64,000 nucleotides of DNA from Fasciolopsis buskii (Eukaryota > Platyhelminthes > Trematoda > Plagiorchiida > Fasciolidae). The translations under genes were made by a program, and so were the position numbers. The DNA is taken from positions 248,001 to 312,000 of the forward strand of contig LUCM01000674.1 of assembly GCA_008360955.1 (NCBI GenBank), read 5' to 3'. Positions within the stretch are counted from its first letter, which is position 1, and each line of letters starts with the position of its first letter. This document shows positions 34,900 to 47,671 of the stretch, piece by piece. The notes below the pieces were generated by a model that was given only the letters and a program-made list of their open reading frames with translations, was not told the origin of the DNA and searched no databases.

Positions 34900-37385
34900 A
34901 AAAAAAAGCTACGTGAAAAGCATAGTTTAGGGGTTGCTTGATATAACGAAGACGACCGAGGGGTCATAAAGAACGGAGGATTTGCGGTCGATGGGTTTAG
35001 AAAGATGGTACGCACAACAGAAAGATGGTTGCGCTTGCCCGTTTTAGTCTGGTGATTTTAGTACGGGAGACAAAAGCCAGTCTGTGAAGTCGACTCATGA
35101 GACAAAGGTTAAGTACATAATCTGAGGAGTGATTGGGACAGTCGATAATGGATCGTCAAGAAGCAGTAAATAGCAATTCATCTGAGATCGGAATAGGGGG
35201 GAATGCTGAAATGTTCCTTTTAGGTATGAGAGCACTGGATCACTAAATTCGGTTCCATTTTTCAACAGGTGGTGCTATTTGAAAACAAACCGGGGTAACC
35301 CAGTGGTGTACTTGCTCCTTAAAGTCCCACATGGTGCAGCCGAACGCGAGGTCCTCTTCCCTGTGCGGACATTAGGGTGAGCGCCGAAGGGGGTTCTGGT
35401 AATTAGTTGTCAATTATAAGGAGCTGTAAAGCAGGCAGTGTGAAAAGAAGGAATTACATGAAAAGTGCAGGAGGGACTCGATGGACAATAAGTTGGCACT
35501 GCAGAGAAGAAAGGTTGCGTTTTCCTAAGCTATCCTTATTAATGCATATGTTCTACTTTGCAGATATATCATACAACGCAGGGAGAGCAATGGACGCTTC
35601 CAATCATAAAAGCTCGCAGTTGGGCGGAAAGTATTGGTACCGTACAGTATGAATGCGTTTGAAGCAAGGAAGGATAAGAAGTAAAAATACGATAGTCTAA
35701 GGTTAACAAAAATAGTCTATTTTGGTAAAGGATAGGTTGAAGAGGTTGGTCAGAATATTTTAGAGAATTTTTCGCGTGGAAACGATGCCCAAATGTGCTC
35801 GAAAATCGTTGAATAAGTGTCGAATAAACCCACAAGAACTAAGAATAATGGATCTCAGCAACGAGCGGCAAAGGCTAGCCGCAAAGTACAGTGAATAAAG
35901 GACGTTTTGTGAAAAATCTCTCGCCTAACCCCATTGCTCAGCCGACGAACGCAACTGATCTCCGCAGCCCATGCAAAGCCAGCCGGTACATGGATGTCGT
36001 TACTTCCGAGAACTTTAGACAGATTTTCAACGCCAGGAATGCTACTGCACTTACCGTTGTTGACAAACTTTCACTGCAGCCGGTTAAATCAACTCTAGTA
36101 AATGAACATAGTATTTCCCATCAAACATGCTACTGCACGAAGCTCCGCAAAAATATTTTCACGTTATACACATCCAATAATTTTTGAGATCTTCAAAACC
36201 TTTCTGAAGCAGCCATTATGAATAGACAAATTATAGCAAAGACTACACCCTTTGAGAATATCCAGAGGCAAACCGGCCGACGCACTCTACACAAAGAGAT
36301 ATCTTGATCCCTTAAGAGTGCTCTTGCACCTCCTTGGGCAAGAATTTATTCAAATCAATCTACCTGCAGCCTACCACATCTAAAAAGAACTACCAAACGA
36401 GAGCGCTTACTTCTTCTGAGATCCCTGCAATTCTAGTCATCACGGTCAATGCGCAGCCTTTCTGCATCCCTCCCTATATTGGGTTACATCCTTTAAATTT
36501 CGCAAAAGGTACACTACCTCAGGGAAAGTCCACGCAAAATAGTAACGGCAGCGTAACCACGGAAGTGCGTGTTTTCGGTGGCGCATCAGAAAAGAACATC
36601 CCGATGTCACGCCCATTGCATGCTACCTCCTCAGTGATCGTAAACTTTAATGTAACCGACCCAATGTCACTTCCCCGAAGTCGTCGTCATCGCACCACCG
36701 CACCTAATACTACACCAGTTAATGAACATCAAAACAGACTCTCATTGGAATGAAAGCCATCAGTGACACGATCGCCTACTTCCTTTTTCTCAAATTCTTT
36801 CTCTCTTCCCGCCCACAAGCCAACGACTACGTCCGAGGAAACACTTTCAAAATGTAGTTAGTCTTTTCCATTTTCACTGCGCACAACTTAACCAGCTTTC
36901 CAGTCGTGCGTACCTTGATAGGAAGTAAAGTTACCGTACGAACGCCAGTCATCCTCAACATACAGTGGCCCCACCTGTCGCAGCTACAAAATCTCCCCTT
37001 TCTTGAGCCTTCAGCCCACACCTTTTTACCCGGTAGTCTTCCACCAGCGTTCACCGTGCAGCATCTAATGACATAGGTGCCACCTTGCCCTCCACTATTC
37101 AGCTGTGCCACATAAGACCCACTTCAGTGGAATGCCACCTCAGGAACAGACTTTCTGATTGCACACGAGGATATGATTACACGTCCCGACGGCCGATTAG
37201 GTTTCCTGGCACTGCATGCACGAAGCAAAATGAAAGAGGACAGAGGAGGTACCTGAAAGTGCCCGAGGGTTTGCGGCCTTGACAGTTTGCAGACGGTCTC
37301 AACGACAAAGACGCCGGGTGAGTTGGAAGGTTTCACTCTGATAGTTTTTTTAATCCGCAGTCAATTGTTCCGGGATTTGCTGCTT
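34900..37385. other. No gene recognised
   Basis: The plus frames 35891-36187 and 36334-36753 (139 codons, Ser/Thr/Asn-rich) have no identifiable motif. They lie upstream of the gypsy RT remnant and on the same strand, so gag or protease remains are possible, but no zinc knuckle or DTGA/S motif was seen. Confidence 0.35.
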
Positions 37386-37390
37386 TGATC

Positions 37391-37901
37391 CAGCATGAAA
37401 TTGAAACTGGCGACGGTAAACCAACAGAACAACGTACACGGCAATTTCCCGTTCATTTCGTGCCAAAGCTTGAAAATATTATAGAAGGCATGCTAGAGAA
37501 AATAATCTACCCGTCGTCCTCTTCATGATCATCTGGTGCAGTTTTAGTTAAGCCGTCGGGCGATAGGCTGCGGTTTTGTGTATACCATTGAAGGTTGAAT
37601 GAAGCAACTACGGAATACTGATTTCCGCTTCCAAGCGTTTGATGTCTTATGCGACGCTAAGTGGTTCTCATCTTTGGACCTACTAATTGGATACTGGCGG
37701 GTCAATGTAAAGACGTCAGATCGGAAAAAGACGGCTTTCACTGTTCCCTCCGGATTGTACTAATTCAAGACTATCTCTTTCGGGTTGGCGAACGCTCCTG
37801 CAACCTTTTAGAGGTTCACAATCAAAGTTCTAGAAGATTTGGTTCCCAAAAGATGTTTCATTTTCATCTATCTCGACGACATTGGGTTGCACAGGGGATT
37901 T
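37391..37901 (+). pseudogene. Ty3/gypsy LTR-retrotransposon reverse transcriptase fragment
   Basis: From 37391 the frame reads HEIETGDGKP, then FVPKLENIIEGMLEK (entry to the RT domain), SSGAVLVKPSGDRLRFCV (block 1), then after a frameshift SSLDLLIGYWRV with the first catalytic Asp, KKTAFTVPSGLY, FGLANAPATF, and FIYLDDIGLHRGF with the YLDD-type catalytic pair intact. In the second frame the only two breaks are TAA and TAG codons where Gln is usual in the family. No RNase H, integrase or LTR was found downstream, where similarity ends at about 37901. An old truncated copy. Confidence 0.88.
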
Positions 37902-38756
37902 AGTTTCCTCCCCGCCTCCCTCGTCTAGGATCTTTTCTCACTGGTCACCATGGCGAATCAATTCACTTTATTATCTTTCTATCTTTTCCGTTCTCCATAG
38001 ATTTTCACAGCCAACCCCTTGTTTCGTTCCACTTTCAGTTTTGAACTACTCGTCTGATAGCAGCACCCGTGACCTAAATACATGCAGTTTCACGTTGGCT
38101 GCACTGCACCCATATTTCATCTCAAATAATTACTTTAGGCTATAAATGCCGATTAGATTCCAAAAAATCTCACTGCTTTCGCTATGAGTATAGAGATGAC
38201 TAACGCGCCTCTTTTTATGGTTACTGTCATCATTTAGTGTCCTCTTTTTCTTCGCCCATCTCGTTAAATATTGACCCATTTTCTTTTACTTACGCACGTA
38301 GCAGATTCACCGCATACATCGTCCTTTTCCCCCTGGGTATTTACACGAAAAGTTTCCGGATCTGCTAACGGCACCAGCTACCACCCAGATACATATTCAT
38401 ATTTCTCTCTTTTCTCAAGTGATTGCACGATTGTCCACCTCCCAATCTGCAGCTCATCTTTAATCCAGGTCAATTCGGCTTGCGCGTTAACAATTACCTC
38501 ACCCTTTGGCTAACGAGGTTTGCAATTTCTTGGTCTGATCCGGTCTTGCAAACCCGTTGTCTGGCTTGTCGCATCTAAGTCATATTCTTCATTAATTTGT
38601 GACCTCTTATGTTAGCAGGGGTTAATTACGAAAGCGTGAGGGCTGTCAGATCCGCCGGTTTGGTCGGCGCACATAGGGCTGGCACCTCGACTACAGCAAC
38701 TTGGGGATGCAACTAGGCTGGCTGACCACACCTTCTGCGTTCACCTCTTAAATGTT
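37902..38756. other. No gene recognised
   Basis: Pyrimidine-rich on the plus strand, with no continuation of the gypsy pol. Short frames only. Confidence 0.4.
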
Positions 38757-38895
38757 TTATTTCAGGTCGGGGGCCCAGCACTCGGTCAGGCCTACCAGTT
38801 GATACATTTGAGATTAACAATTAGCTACTCCCACTGCTCATGTACTGGCATCCCACTACTTCTTGCAACTTCCTAGACTTGTCTATCGTGTATCA
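38757..38895. repeat. Dispersed repeat R-B, copy 2
   Basis: Matches 15750-15905; the clearest shared block is ccagcactcggtcag at about 38774-38789. Confidence 0.6.
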
Positions 38896-41800
38896 TACCA
38901 GACTCTATGGGAACAAAATCTCATTGCTATCGGCAAGATTTTGAGGCTTTTCGCATACCTGTACAGCAAATCTCTCAATTTTCGGATCGATACTCACCGG
39001 TCATCTTAACTATGCCATTCCTCCTCCATCCCTCCTACCCAGGTCTGGTTCCTCCATTGGTTGAATTCTTCTTCCTTTGGCTGAAACTTCCTGAACTAAA
39101 GCCGCGTAAACCCATGCAAGCACTTTTGACTCATCTATTTTTGCACTCTTACCAGCCCCAAGTCAGCCGTACCTACGAAACTTTAGTTTTCACGATTTCG
39201 CATCCTGAATGTCGGTCCATTAGTATCTGCTCCTGATCAGATTTGCCTTTGGATATGGATGTCTGGTTTCCACAACTTGTTATGCACCCGGTCATAAAGC
39301 ATTCAAATTTTATTTCTGCAGGCCGTATATATTTTTATCTTCGTCCCATTCTCGGTGAACAGTCTTGCCGTAGGGTGCATACAACACAGGGCACAGCACA
39401 TGCTTTAAACCCGGCCATCTGACCTTGATCCAAATTTACGACACATCTCACCGTGCTGTTCACTGTTATGACTGGCCTGATGTGATTTTTTTGTAATACC
39501 GTTTATCACACCGACTCTTTCTTCCTTTTCACGTGAACGCTTTAACCATCGGTAAAACTGTGCATCTTTTTCACGCACGTCACATACCCTTGCTGACCTT
39601 GAGAAATATACGGTTATCGTTATTGTTACCGTTATCCACCTGCTGACGGGGAACCAAAGTCAACCGAAGCAATATTTCATCAGTCATCAGTCATCTGGCA
39701 ATCAACAATGGCGGCTTAGAACGGCTGGTGAGTATCAGCCCGATGGTAGAGTCAGAGTCCGGAAAGATGTACAAAGGACGCTAGTTAATTTCGGTTATCA
39801 ATAAAATTCCCGCCTGTGAACTCTGTTGTTATTTACTGTTGATGGTACTCGAGGTGGCCACTCTGTGATATGGGTAAAAGGTATGGAAGCAAGAACCGGT
39901 CGAATGGCTCGTGTATGCGAACTTAGACTACCGGGTTTGGGTCCACGATATGGCTGATTGCCGCAGTCATTAGCGTTCTTGTATTTGAAAACTGCTCTTC
40001 TGCATAGTTCCTTAACCTACTATTTTACAGTCGATCTTTACTATTACTCATTCATTCTTGCTTGAGCGGATAGTACCGCGAGGTTGTAGCGAGACAAGGC
40101 TTTGTTATTCCCAATAGCTTGTTTGACCGAACACTGACCGGCTGGTGCGATTGCCATTTGTACGTTGCTGCTGCAAGCCTTGCTAGCGCTTGGCCACGAA
40201 TGTGTTCAACCTTTTACCGGTCCCGACTCTTTTTTTGTTGTATATGTTGAGTGTCTAGGTTGCCGATATTCTACTCGTCCGGCACAAATGGTTCTAATGG
40301 TTAAGGGTAAACAAATGTAATACATGAACAGCGTTATGACAACTGGTCGTACAAAATTGCGACCAAAGCCAGATCATGCTGGTGTAGGACTGAATTATGG
40401 ATGGGCTACAGATGCGGCCACAATCATTCAGAACTGACAGTGCACAATGTGCAACCGGCAAATCGGATATTCCTGAAGTGGAATGTTTTCTACCACATGA
40501 CAACCTGTCCAGAATGAGTCGTGTTCGTTTTTTTTTCACATTCGAACTGTGCTCACTCGAAATGCGTTTCCACGGAAGCTACGTATAACCGTTTTACAAA
40601 AGAAGTATGCTGTCAAGACCAGCATCTTTGTCAGTCATGTCTGGTCTTTTTCCACTGTTATCCCACATTGTCAAGGATTTTACTTCCGCTTTCCACTCTC
40701 GGGTCAACGTCAGTTGCTAGTGAATAAAACTGAACCAAAACCCTGGCAGATGCCAGAAGTTCAGATCTGTGCTTCCCAGCCAGTTATAGATACACACTAA
40801 TGAGTTGCTTACCCGTGTGACTCGAAAATAGCCATGGTTTTAACATCCTCCACTGCCATGTTACGAGTCACTGAAAAGCATAACTAAGCCATCCGGATAT
40901 GGCTTGTTGGGACGTAAAACTCTTCATAGCAAGCAGCGTATGCGTTGACGTCTTTCTATGACGGGGTCTCCTAGGACACTGTGACAGAGATAAAGCCGGT
41001 TCTTCGCGCTAGATAACCTTATGTTGCAAACATCTACGCACATTTATCGTTCGTGAACGCTGTCGCAGATTGTTAATTCATCACCATAGAATACCAGAGG
41101 TAGTCAGTGGAAAATAAAGATTCATTCGAGGCAGAAATGAAAACAGCTACTGAAAGCGGCACAAGTAAACTTAAAATTCTCCTTGATAGATCAACATTTT
41201 GCCCTTGAACGTCACCACAGAAAAAGAATAGAGAATGACTATAATCATACAATCAATCGTCCCATAGGGCTGCAAGCTTATCCGCCACGTTTAATCGACC
41301 GATTGTTAGGGAATCCTGCTAGCTCTGCGAAATGCAGTAATCTCGACTTCAAGAGCCCGCATTGTCAGACACCGATAGTAAAAAACGAAGAACCACACGA
41401 CTTTGAAAGCAAATGGTAAATCTTCCACATGCCTTCTGAGGCTGCTATTTATGTAGTGTTCTCAACGGACCACTGATATCATTTTAAATACTGAAAACTT
41501 GAAGAACAGGTTGTAAGCAGAAGCTACGTGTGGATGCCAAAAGTTCAAGGCCACTTTGCTTTGGTGCGGAGAGTCATACAAAAGCGAAGCATGGTTATAT
41601 TAAAAAGCAGGACTGACGGGCTTGAAATTGGACCGACTGCGAGCCAAGAAAAACCACGGAGCCAGCCAGACACCCTAGTCAGTGGACTGATTGAACATGG
41701 TATGATTTTGTGACACGCTCAGAGGCTAGCTGGAGCGGGATTCGATAGGAAGACTAAAGAATAGCCAATTAGGCCGTCAGACGGAAGGCAATCGTCAAGA

Positions 41801-42830
41801 TCCTGTCTTTTGTGGGCCTGTATAAACCATTTGATTGTGACAAATTAACAAAGTCGTGGCATTTAGCGGCCAAAGGCCATTTGATCGTTCTCGTTGGATA
41901 AAGCGATCTCGGACGGATTGAAGGTTTAGGTTTAGTGAACGCAATAAACAAGATTATAAGACACAAGTTTGCATGCGTTAGCAGCATCACAGCATCCTGC
42001 GTGAACATGAATGAAAGCAGTCACAAAAGCCAAGAGTTCCTGAAGATAACGGCAAGTGTGTCATAAGGTTAAACGTTGCCAAAAGAGTAGCCGTTGCTAA
42101 AACGTTGCGAACATTGAACAACAAGTTACACAGGATGAATATAGCCAGATCTGAATCAGTTGAAACCCGCTCAGCATAGCACTGCCTGCTAACATTGTCC
42201 CCTTGCGGCTTGTGGTTAATATGTTTGCCCATTATCCCCAGTAGATATCCTTTTTTCCACCGATTGGGGGCAAAGCCATCCTGCTTTTTATGCCGGTGAG
42301 TGTTCTACCTTAACGCCTAGACAGCAACCTGTAAAACACCATGGCTAGATCGGTGGATCTCAGTTTTCTCATGGTTGTCGGAACATATTTTTCCAGCACA
42401 AACACAGCAGCTTGAGTAGCCAAAAGTTACCCACCAGCAGCCCTCTTTTGAGGTCACTTAACCCCATGTAAAAGGCAACGATTTGTAGTTGCGAAAGAAG
42501 ATTATACAAAAAGTAAAGCCGCTCAAAATTAGCGCAACTGCTTATTCAGTATGGGGATAATGACGATGATGATTTGGTCCTAGAATCTATGCTGTTGTTT
42601 CTGGGTGTCGTCCTTTGGTTTCTAGGATTTTAAAGATGTGAATCTGTACCTAGTTGGTATTGGTCTACACAATGCTGCATCTACACTACTTCCAGAATTT
42701 GCAATTTACATTTTTAAAAAGCACAAGGAACGAAGAAAGACAACCCAAACAACAAAGTTCCACGTTATATGGGCCCAAACCTGAGTCTGTAGATGTTGTT
42801 AGTCCTGATATGCTCTTAACTTCATGCCCA
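38896..42830. other. No gene recognised; R-D copy 2 at 40094-40160
   Basis: About 4 kb with short frames only. A short run of ttatcgttattgttaccgtt lies at about 39614-39635. R-D copy 2 is described under its first copy. Confidence 0.4.
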
Positions 42831-43163
42831 TTTAAGGCCCTCTTATTTTTGCCAGGAAACCCTTCACTGTGGCTAATCAAACTGGAAGCGCTCTTCCCAG
42901 CTGCAAGTGTCACACCGTAATGGGAGAAATTTGGCCATGATTCTGCTGACTGATATCGTCTCAGTGCCTCCACAATACCGCCCTGAGACTTTACTACAGG
43001 ACATCCTGGATCTACCTAACATTGCTGACGAAAAGCGTATACGACAGTTCGTGACGATCCGTGGACTTTAAAGCTATTGTATTGCATGCGCCAGCTTGAC
43101 CAGGAAAGTGTGGTCGGTAACATCTTACTGCGCCAAGTCTGGCTACAGAAACTGAGTGCGTGA
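42831..43163 (+). pseudogene. Ty3/gypsy-type gag fragment
   Basis: From 42831 the frame reads FKALLFLPGNPSLWLIKLEALF, then WEKFGHD and VPPQYRPETLLQDILDLP, ending at a stop near 43070. In a second frame it continues LLYCMRQLDQE and NILLRQVWLQKLSA to 43163. The pattern (Pro-x-W-hydrophobic-x-E start, LPP, DILDLP, MRQL, LL+Q.WLQ+L) is that of gag capsid proteins of gypsy-like elements in invertebrates. Two in-frame stops and a frameshift. It is cut off just before the SINE at 43204. Whether it belongs to the same family as the RT at 37.4 kb cannot be told. Confidence 0.65.
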
Positions 43164-43203
43164 GGTCAATGCTCCCTCTCTGTTCCAGCAGACCACACAG
43201 TGG

Positions 43204-43401
43204 CCGGCGGTGGCCAAATGGATAAGGTTGTGGCGTTTGGACGTGAAGGTCGCGGACTGAAATCCATCCACCGCCGGTCAAATACGCCACTTGGCAGCCC
43301 TCTGTTGGCCGCCGCCGCCCCCTTCCTGAAAAATGATGTACATTATTGTTGCATTAATAAGGGAAGTAAAAGATAAAAGATGAAAGATAAAAGTTAGATA
43401 A
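43204..43401 (+). mobile_element. tRNA-derived SINE, copy A
   Basis: The head is tRNA-like: 43204-43213 (ccggcggtgg) is perfectly complementary to 43268-43277 (ccaccgccgg). The A-box-like tggccaaatggataagg lies at 43211-43227 and a decayed B-box (ggactgaaatcc) at 43254-43265. A body follows (cgccacttggcagccctctg, ccccttcctgaaaa, tgatgtacatt.ttgtt), and the tail is a run of aaagataaaag-type units at about 43365-43401. Copy B at 51.7 kb matches over the full length. Confidence 0.8.
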
Positions 43402-44815
43402 AATATCTCCGGCGCTTGACCACTTTATGGAAGCTGCTTCTAATTCCACAAGTATTGATCGTCAGTCTGGCCGACTTAGACTCCCAGTTAAGCAAGATTT
43501 GCGCCGATATGAAAGCCTTCAAATCAGCCCAACCTACGCGGCACAGTCATTTCTCTTCACATTTTTGAGAGCTTGTCGTCAAACGAAATCCCTCTGGCAA
43601 CCCGTTTGAATAAAAGGTATCACCGTCTGTACCGTGAAAAAGCAAAAGGAAGCACCCTACCATGCGCACTGTTTGGGCAATATAATTGACATGGCATATA
43701 CACATTGATTATTCCCGATCGTTTACAAGTACAATTTGATTTGCATTTGTCTACTGAGGACATAGATTGCGGAAATTTACAAATCATTTTAGAAGTAAAT
43801 AGAAAGAATTCATAGGAGACATTTTTGCGATCACTCAACACCTTCCTGTTCAGTTTTATTCGAGTTATTGTATACATAGAATGGAACAAATCTATTTGGG
43901 ACTACCTCGAGCTGAACATGACTTTGTACGGATTCGATTACGCTCGAATGGGACACTAACACCGTAAGTACCTTTGCTCTCTTGCTGCCAAACAATCATA
44001 GGAAAACTCGTACCGAGAGGAGGACTAAAGTCAGAAAGTCAATTAGTAAAATCCTCTATCACTGATGAAAAGACAAACAAAACTCCCACAAACGACCTGT
44101 ATTTTTTATTGAATGTTGAAATTCAGGACTCAGTTGCGCACAGGGTTGTATCCCCAACTCTATGTTGGAGCCGGCGGATGTGAAATATTGGTAACAGTCT
44201 AACTCTGAGATAGAACAGAGAAACTGGGGATAAAATTTGGTTAGGAATATGTGACGGATTTTCTGCATAAGAATCTGTACGTTTGGCATAGCTTATTCGT
44301 CTAATTTTACGTAAATTTCAGCCCTATGTACTGCAAAATACTGAATGTGCTTATGCGGAGAAGCTTGATTAGAGCCCAGTTTCCAATCAGTTCAGTACGC
44401 CCTATGTTGGAGCACCAAATGTTTCACTATTTCTAGTTCATTTTTTAACCACCATGATAAGTGATTAAGGTAGCCTGCTTAGTTTACCTTTAGCCAAGGT
44501 CAGCTCCGATGCAACTCATGATCCCTTCTAAATGGAAGTTCCTCTTCTCGAGATCAGAAAACATCACCTGATCCCAGTAAACACGAAATGTTCAAGCCAT
44601 TAAATCATTAACTTAAGCCTGTATATACATGAGTGTTAGTGCGTAGAATACTCAATGAAATAAGTGCAATTATGGATATAACCTAAGAAAGTTATAAATC
44701 CTTCCAAATATTTTCGTGAAACCTTCATGCTTCATTAGAATGTTATTTTTCATGTTCAGACGAGCTTGCTTCATGTTGAACTGGGTTCCCAAGCCCCACG
44801 AGTATAACCCTTAAA
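43402..44815. other. No gene recognised
   Basis: Short frames only, no motif seen. Confidence 0.4.
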
Positions 44816-44819
44816 ATCA

Positions 44820-45080
44820 CTTGAAAGGCCCCTGAGAGTCTTTGAGTGTCACCCCAGCAGCCCTAAAGCTCCAAATAAAAACATTCAAGTAAAAACCCCT
44901 TTGATGACGGTCAGTAGCCCCTTCGATAACATTTATCATCCCTTATGGTGATTCATTGCCGTTCAGTGATGGTCACGGTCATCGAAAGTTAATAATAGTA
45001 ATCACTTGAGTGACGGTCACGATACCATTTAATGACTGGCAGTATCCCCTTTCGGTGACGGTTAGCAAACCCTTCCCGGC
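44820..45080 (+). repeat. Degenerate minisatellite, unit roughly 20-25 bases
   Basis: A motif of the form (cccctt)t.agtgacggtcac recurs, degenerate and with variable spacing: ccctttgatgacggtcag (44898), ccccttcgataaca, cccttatggtgatt, ttcagtgatggtcacggtcat, cttgagtgacggtcac, cccctttcggtgacggtt (45045). No frame continues through it. Confidence 0.6.
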
Positions 45081-46590
45081 TTATTATCGTTCGCACTGCT
45101 GCCCAATTTCGAACTCCCTTCTGTCAGTTAACGCCTGCTTGCTAAAGGTAGCAATGATCGTTCAGCATGTTATCTTAAGCGCTCGAAAATTCCTGTATAA
45201 TAAGACGCATCTAACGTGTAACGAAGGCAGATGTCTTAACAATCACCTTGGTGACAAACACCTTGCTGTTATTGAAGCAAGAAAAGAAATAAGACACAGT
45301 AGATGTTCAAGGATTACATTTAATATGAACAACATATGACCTTGTAGGGCAGCAGTCCGTCATTCGTGAGTCAATATTTTCGTTATTTTCGTCTGAAATA
45401 AAAAAATTACAACGCGTTAATGGTAGGCAGTTCGTAAGATTAAACATTTCTTTCCTGATGGTCACAAACGATTCACGTTGTGATTAAAAATGGTTAACAG
45501 AATTAATTAACTGCATGTGTGACTCACCTTGGAATGGTAATTGGTGGGAACCAACCGGGACGGGCCCTCTGAATTGGTTTCTGTATTTTCCCTTTAACTA
45601 CGTTAACGGCAGCGTCCGGAAAATTAGGCTTCACAATGGCATGTGCAGTGAATGGTAGGGTGCTGTGTATACGTCATCGCATTACCAATAATGGTGCCAC
45701 ACAGTTTGGTATCCTCAATGAACCTGCGGCCGTTGACTCCCTTCCAGTTGACCTGCATGATTACTGCATCTGGAAATGACCTTTGGGTTTCTTCAGGCGT
45801 CATATATATAGAGAGAGAGATTAGAAGGCATGCAATGAGTCATAACGTATATGGTGACATTTTGATCCAAACTAGGACTCATTATCAAACATGACTATAT
45901 ATATGTGTATATATATATACATATATATATATAAGTTAGATTCTCGTGAGACATCAATTCGGAGTGTACAAGTATACGGGTGTTTGAACAAGAGAGCACC
46001 GGCTACGCATACCTGACGAACGACAACAACCGCAAAACCGGTCGCGTGCTTCCGGGCAAATTTTGTTCACTCATCCAGATACCACTCACTACTTATATAT
46101 ATATATATATATGTATTTGTGTATATTCTGGATCATTCTTCCCTCGTTCCTAAGGTTAGCTTAGCCCAACTGACAGAGAATCATCAACGAATCACAGTTG
46201 TGGTTCTTCTGTCGACTCTTCGACGAAGGGCTTCCATGCACACTGCTGACGCTAAAATTTAGATTTTGGTGATATATATATTATAAGGGTTCCACTGATG
46301 TCCGTGAGCAACTGTTCTTCTCTACATGACTGCCTCAGGAACAACAAATTTCCAAAATGCACCAAGTGTAACTCGCCCCTAAAATCGGAAGGTGCCAGTA
46401 AGATTGTATACGTATACTCCAAACGAATGCATCATGAACTGATCCACCACGAGCACCGCAAGAAATCCCTATAGGAAAATCATTGAAATTAACTCGAGGG
46501 GAAAGCCCGAAATAAGCCTGACGTCATCTAGGTGGGAAGAATAAAAACAATTATCATAATCACATCGACCACAAACAGCCCAAAGATCAG
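45081..46590. other. No gene recognised; TA and GA microsatellites
   Basis: Simple repeats: GA-rich at 45801-45821, TA at 45895-45934 and 46093-46124. A strip at about 45980-46092 is open and coding-like on the plus strand (STGYAYLTNDNNRKTGRVLPG) but is not recognised. Confidence 0.5.
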
Positions 46591-46624
46591 GGACGTTAAG
46601 CTGGATCAAGCGAAAACTCAGTAA

Positions 46625-47330
46625 GTCGAACCAATCTACGAGTTCTCGAATCACCAGCTACCAGCAAATAGAAAGTTTGTGCTGCTAAATTAACTAATAC
46701 TCCACCAAACCAAAGATGAACATCCGAAATTCATCGTCTCCGTTGAATTGGCATTACGGAGGTACGCACGAAAGGAAGAGGCGCGTTATGGTATACTAGC
46801 ATAAACTTGCGTATCCCAGGCAAATGTTTCACCGACCTGATAAACAAATCAGGGTTGTAAAAGCAATCAAAATAACCGAGAACTAGTCAAACTTCTGGTA
46901 AATAGGTGTAACGCAGTAGCGGGGGTGGACAGCATGAAATTCCAAGAGATGAAAATATTCCAGGATGACGACAAGACCTAGCAGCCAGTAACCGAAAATT
47001 CAATCAAAGAACTTAAAACTAAAACCAAAATAAAGCCAGCTCTTTGAGTAAAAACGTAAGTCGGGAAGAAACAATGCAAACGAATAAAGATTGCAGAGGG
47101 ACCAGTCCCTGAGATACACGGGCTTGATAAAGTCCATAAATCGGAGGCGCCGCTTAGACCCATTTTCGCATCAGCAACAGCGCAAAACTATCTCCCAGCC
47201 AAGTACCTATTCCAACCTCATTAACACTCAGAACACCATTGTGTCCAGCCCACTGAATATACCAATCGCTCACAACCCGACCGGAATCGTGAGATCCACT
47301 CTATTCAACGGAAACGATAGCGCCGATTAG
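46625..47330 (+). pseudogene. Penelope-like element, N-terminal and RT start fragment
   Basis: From 46625 the frame reads FSNHQLPANRKFVLLN, then DEHPKFIVSVELALRRYARK and EEARYGI, the N-terminal region of Penelope-like proteins. After frameshifts come VDSMKFQEMKIFQDDDKT and ENSIKELKTKTK (about 46925-47030), and KRIKIAEGPVPEIHGLDKVHK with APLRPIFASATAQNY and LAKYL-like PAKYL (47075-47222). This corresponds to the YGLPKxHK ... LRPI block that marks these elements, with Pro of LPK changed to Asp. The catalytic part and the GIY-YIG endonuclease are not found downstream. Stops and frameshifts are frequent. Confidence 0.85.
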
Positions 47331-47671
47331 CGTGATCAATCTGAAATCACAGATTCCCTGTCAACCTCCCTTCGAAATGGTTTCATCCATTTCAGACTGA
47401 CGACATTATAACATAAGAAAATATGGGTAGCTATCTATTTTCTGAGACCTTAGAAAGTTGCTTAGAACACCCAGAACGCTTAGGACATCAACTGTCAAGC
47501 TGTCGAACAGAACGTATATTCATATAGGCCTAAAAAGTGCCATGGAAAGACCGCTTTATCAAAGAGAGTAAACGCCAGATGCCAAGAAGCTACAACGAAA
47601 TTTTGATAGTAAGATGGTTTTCCGTTCATTAAAAATGCAGCTGTGGCCCATAGTTGTTAAGCTGTACACAG

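Noticed and set aside
43204..43277. Functional tRNA gene at the SINE head
   Set aside because: The stem is longer than a tRNA acceptor, the B-box is damaged in copy A, and a SINE body and A-rich tail follow in both copies.
43012..43290. 92-codon minus frame over the SINE
   Set aside because: It runs antisense through the gag fragment and SINE head and is a by-product of them.
45801..46124. TA and GA runs as regulatory elements
   Set aside because: They are ordinary microsatellites with no associated gene.
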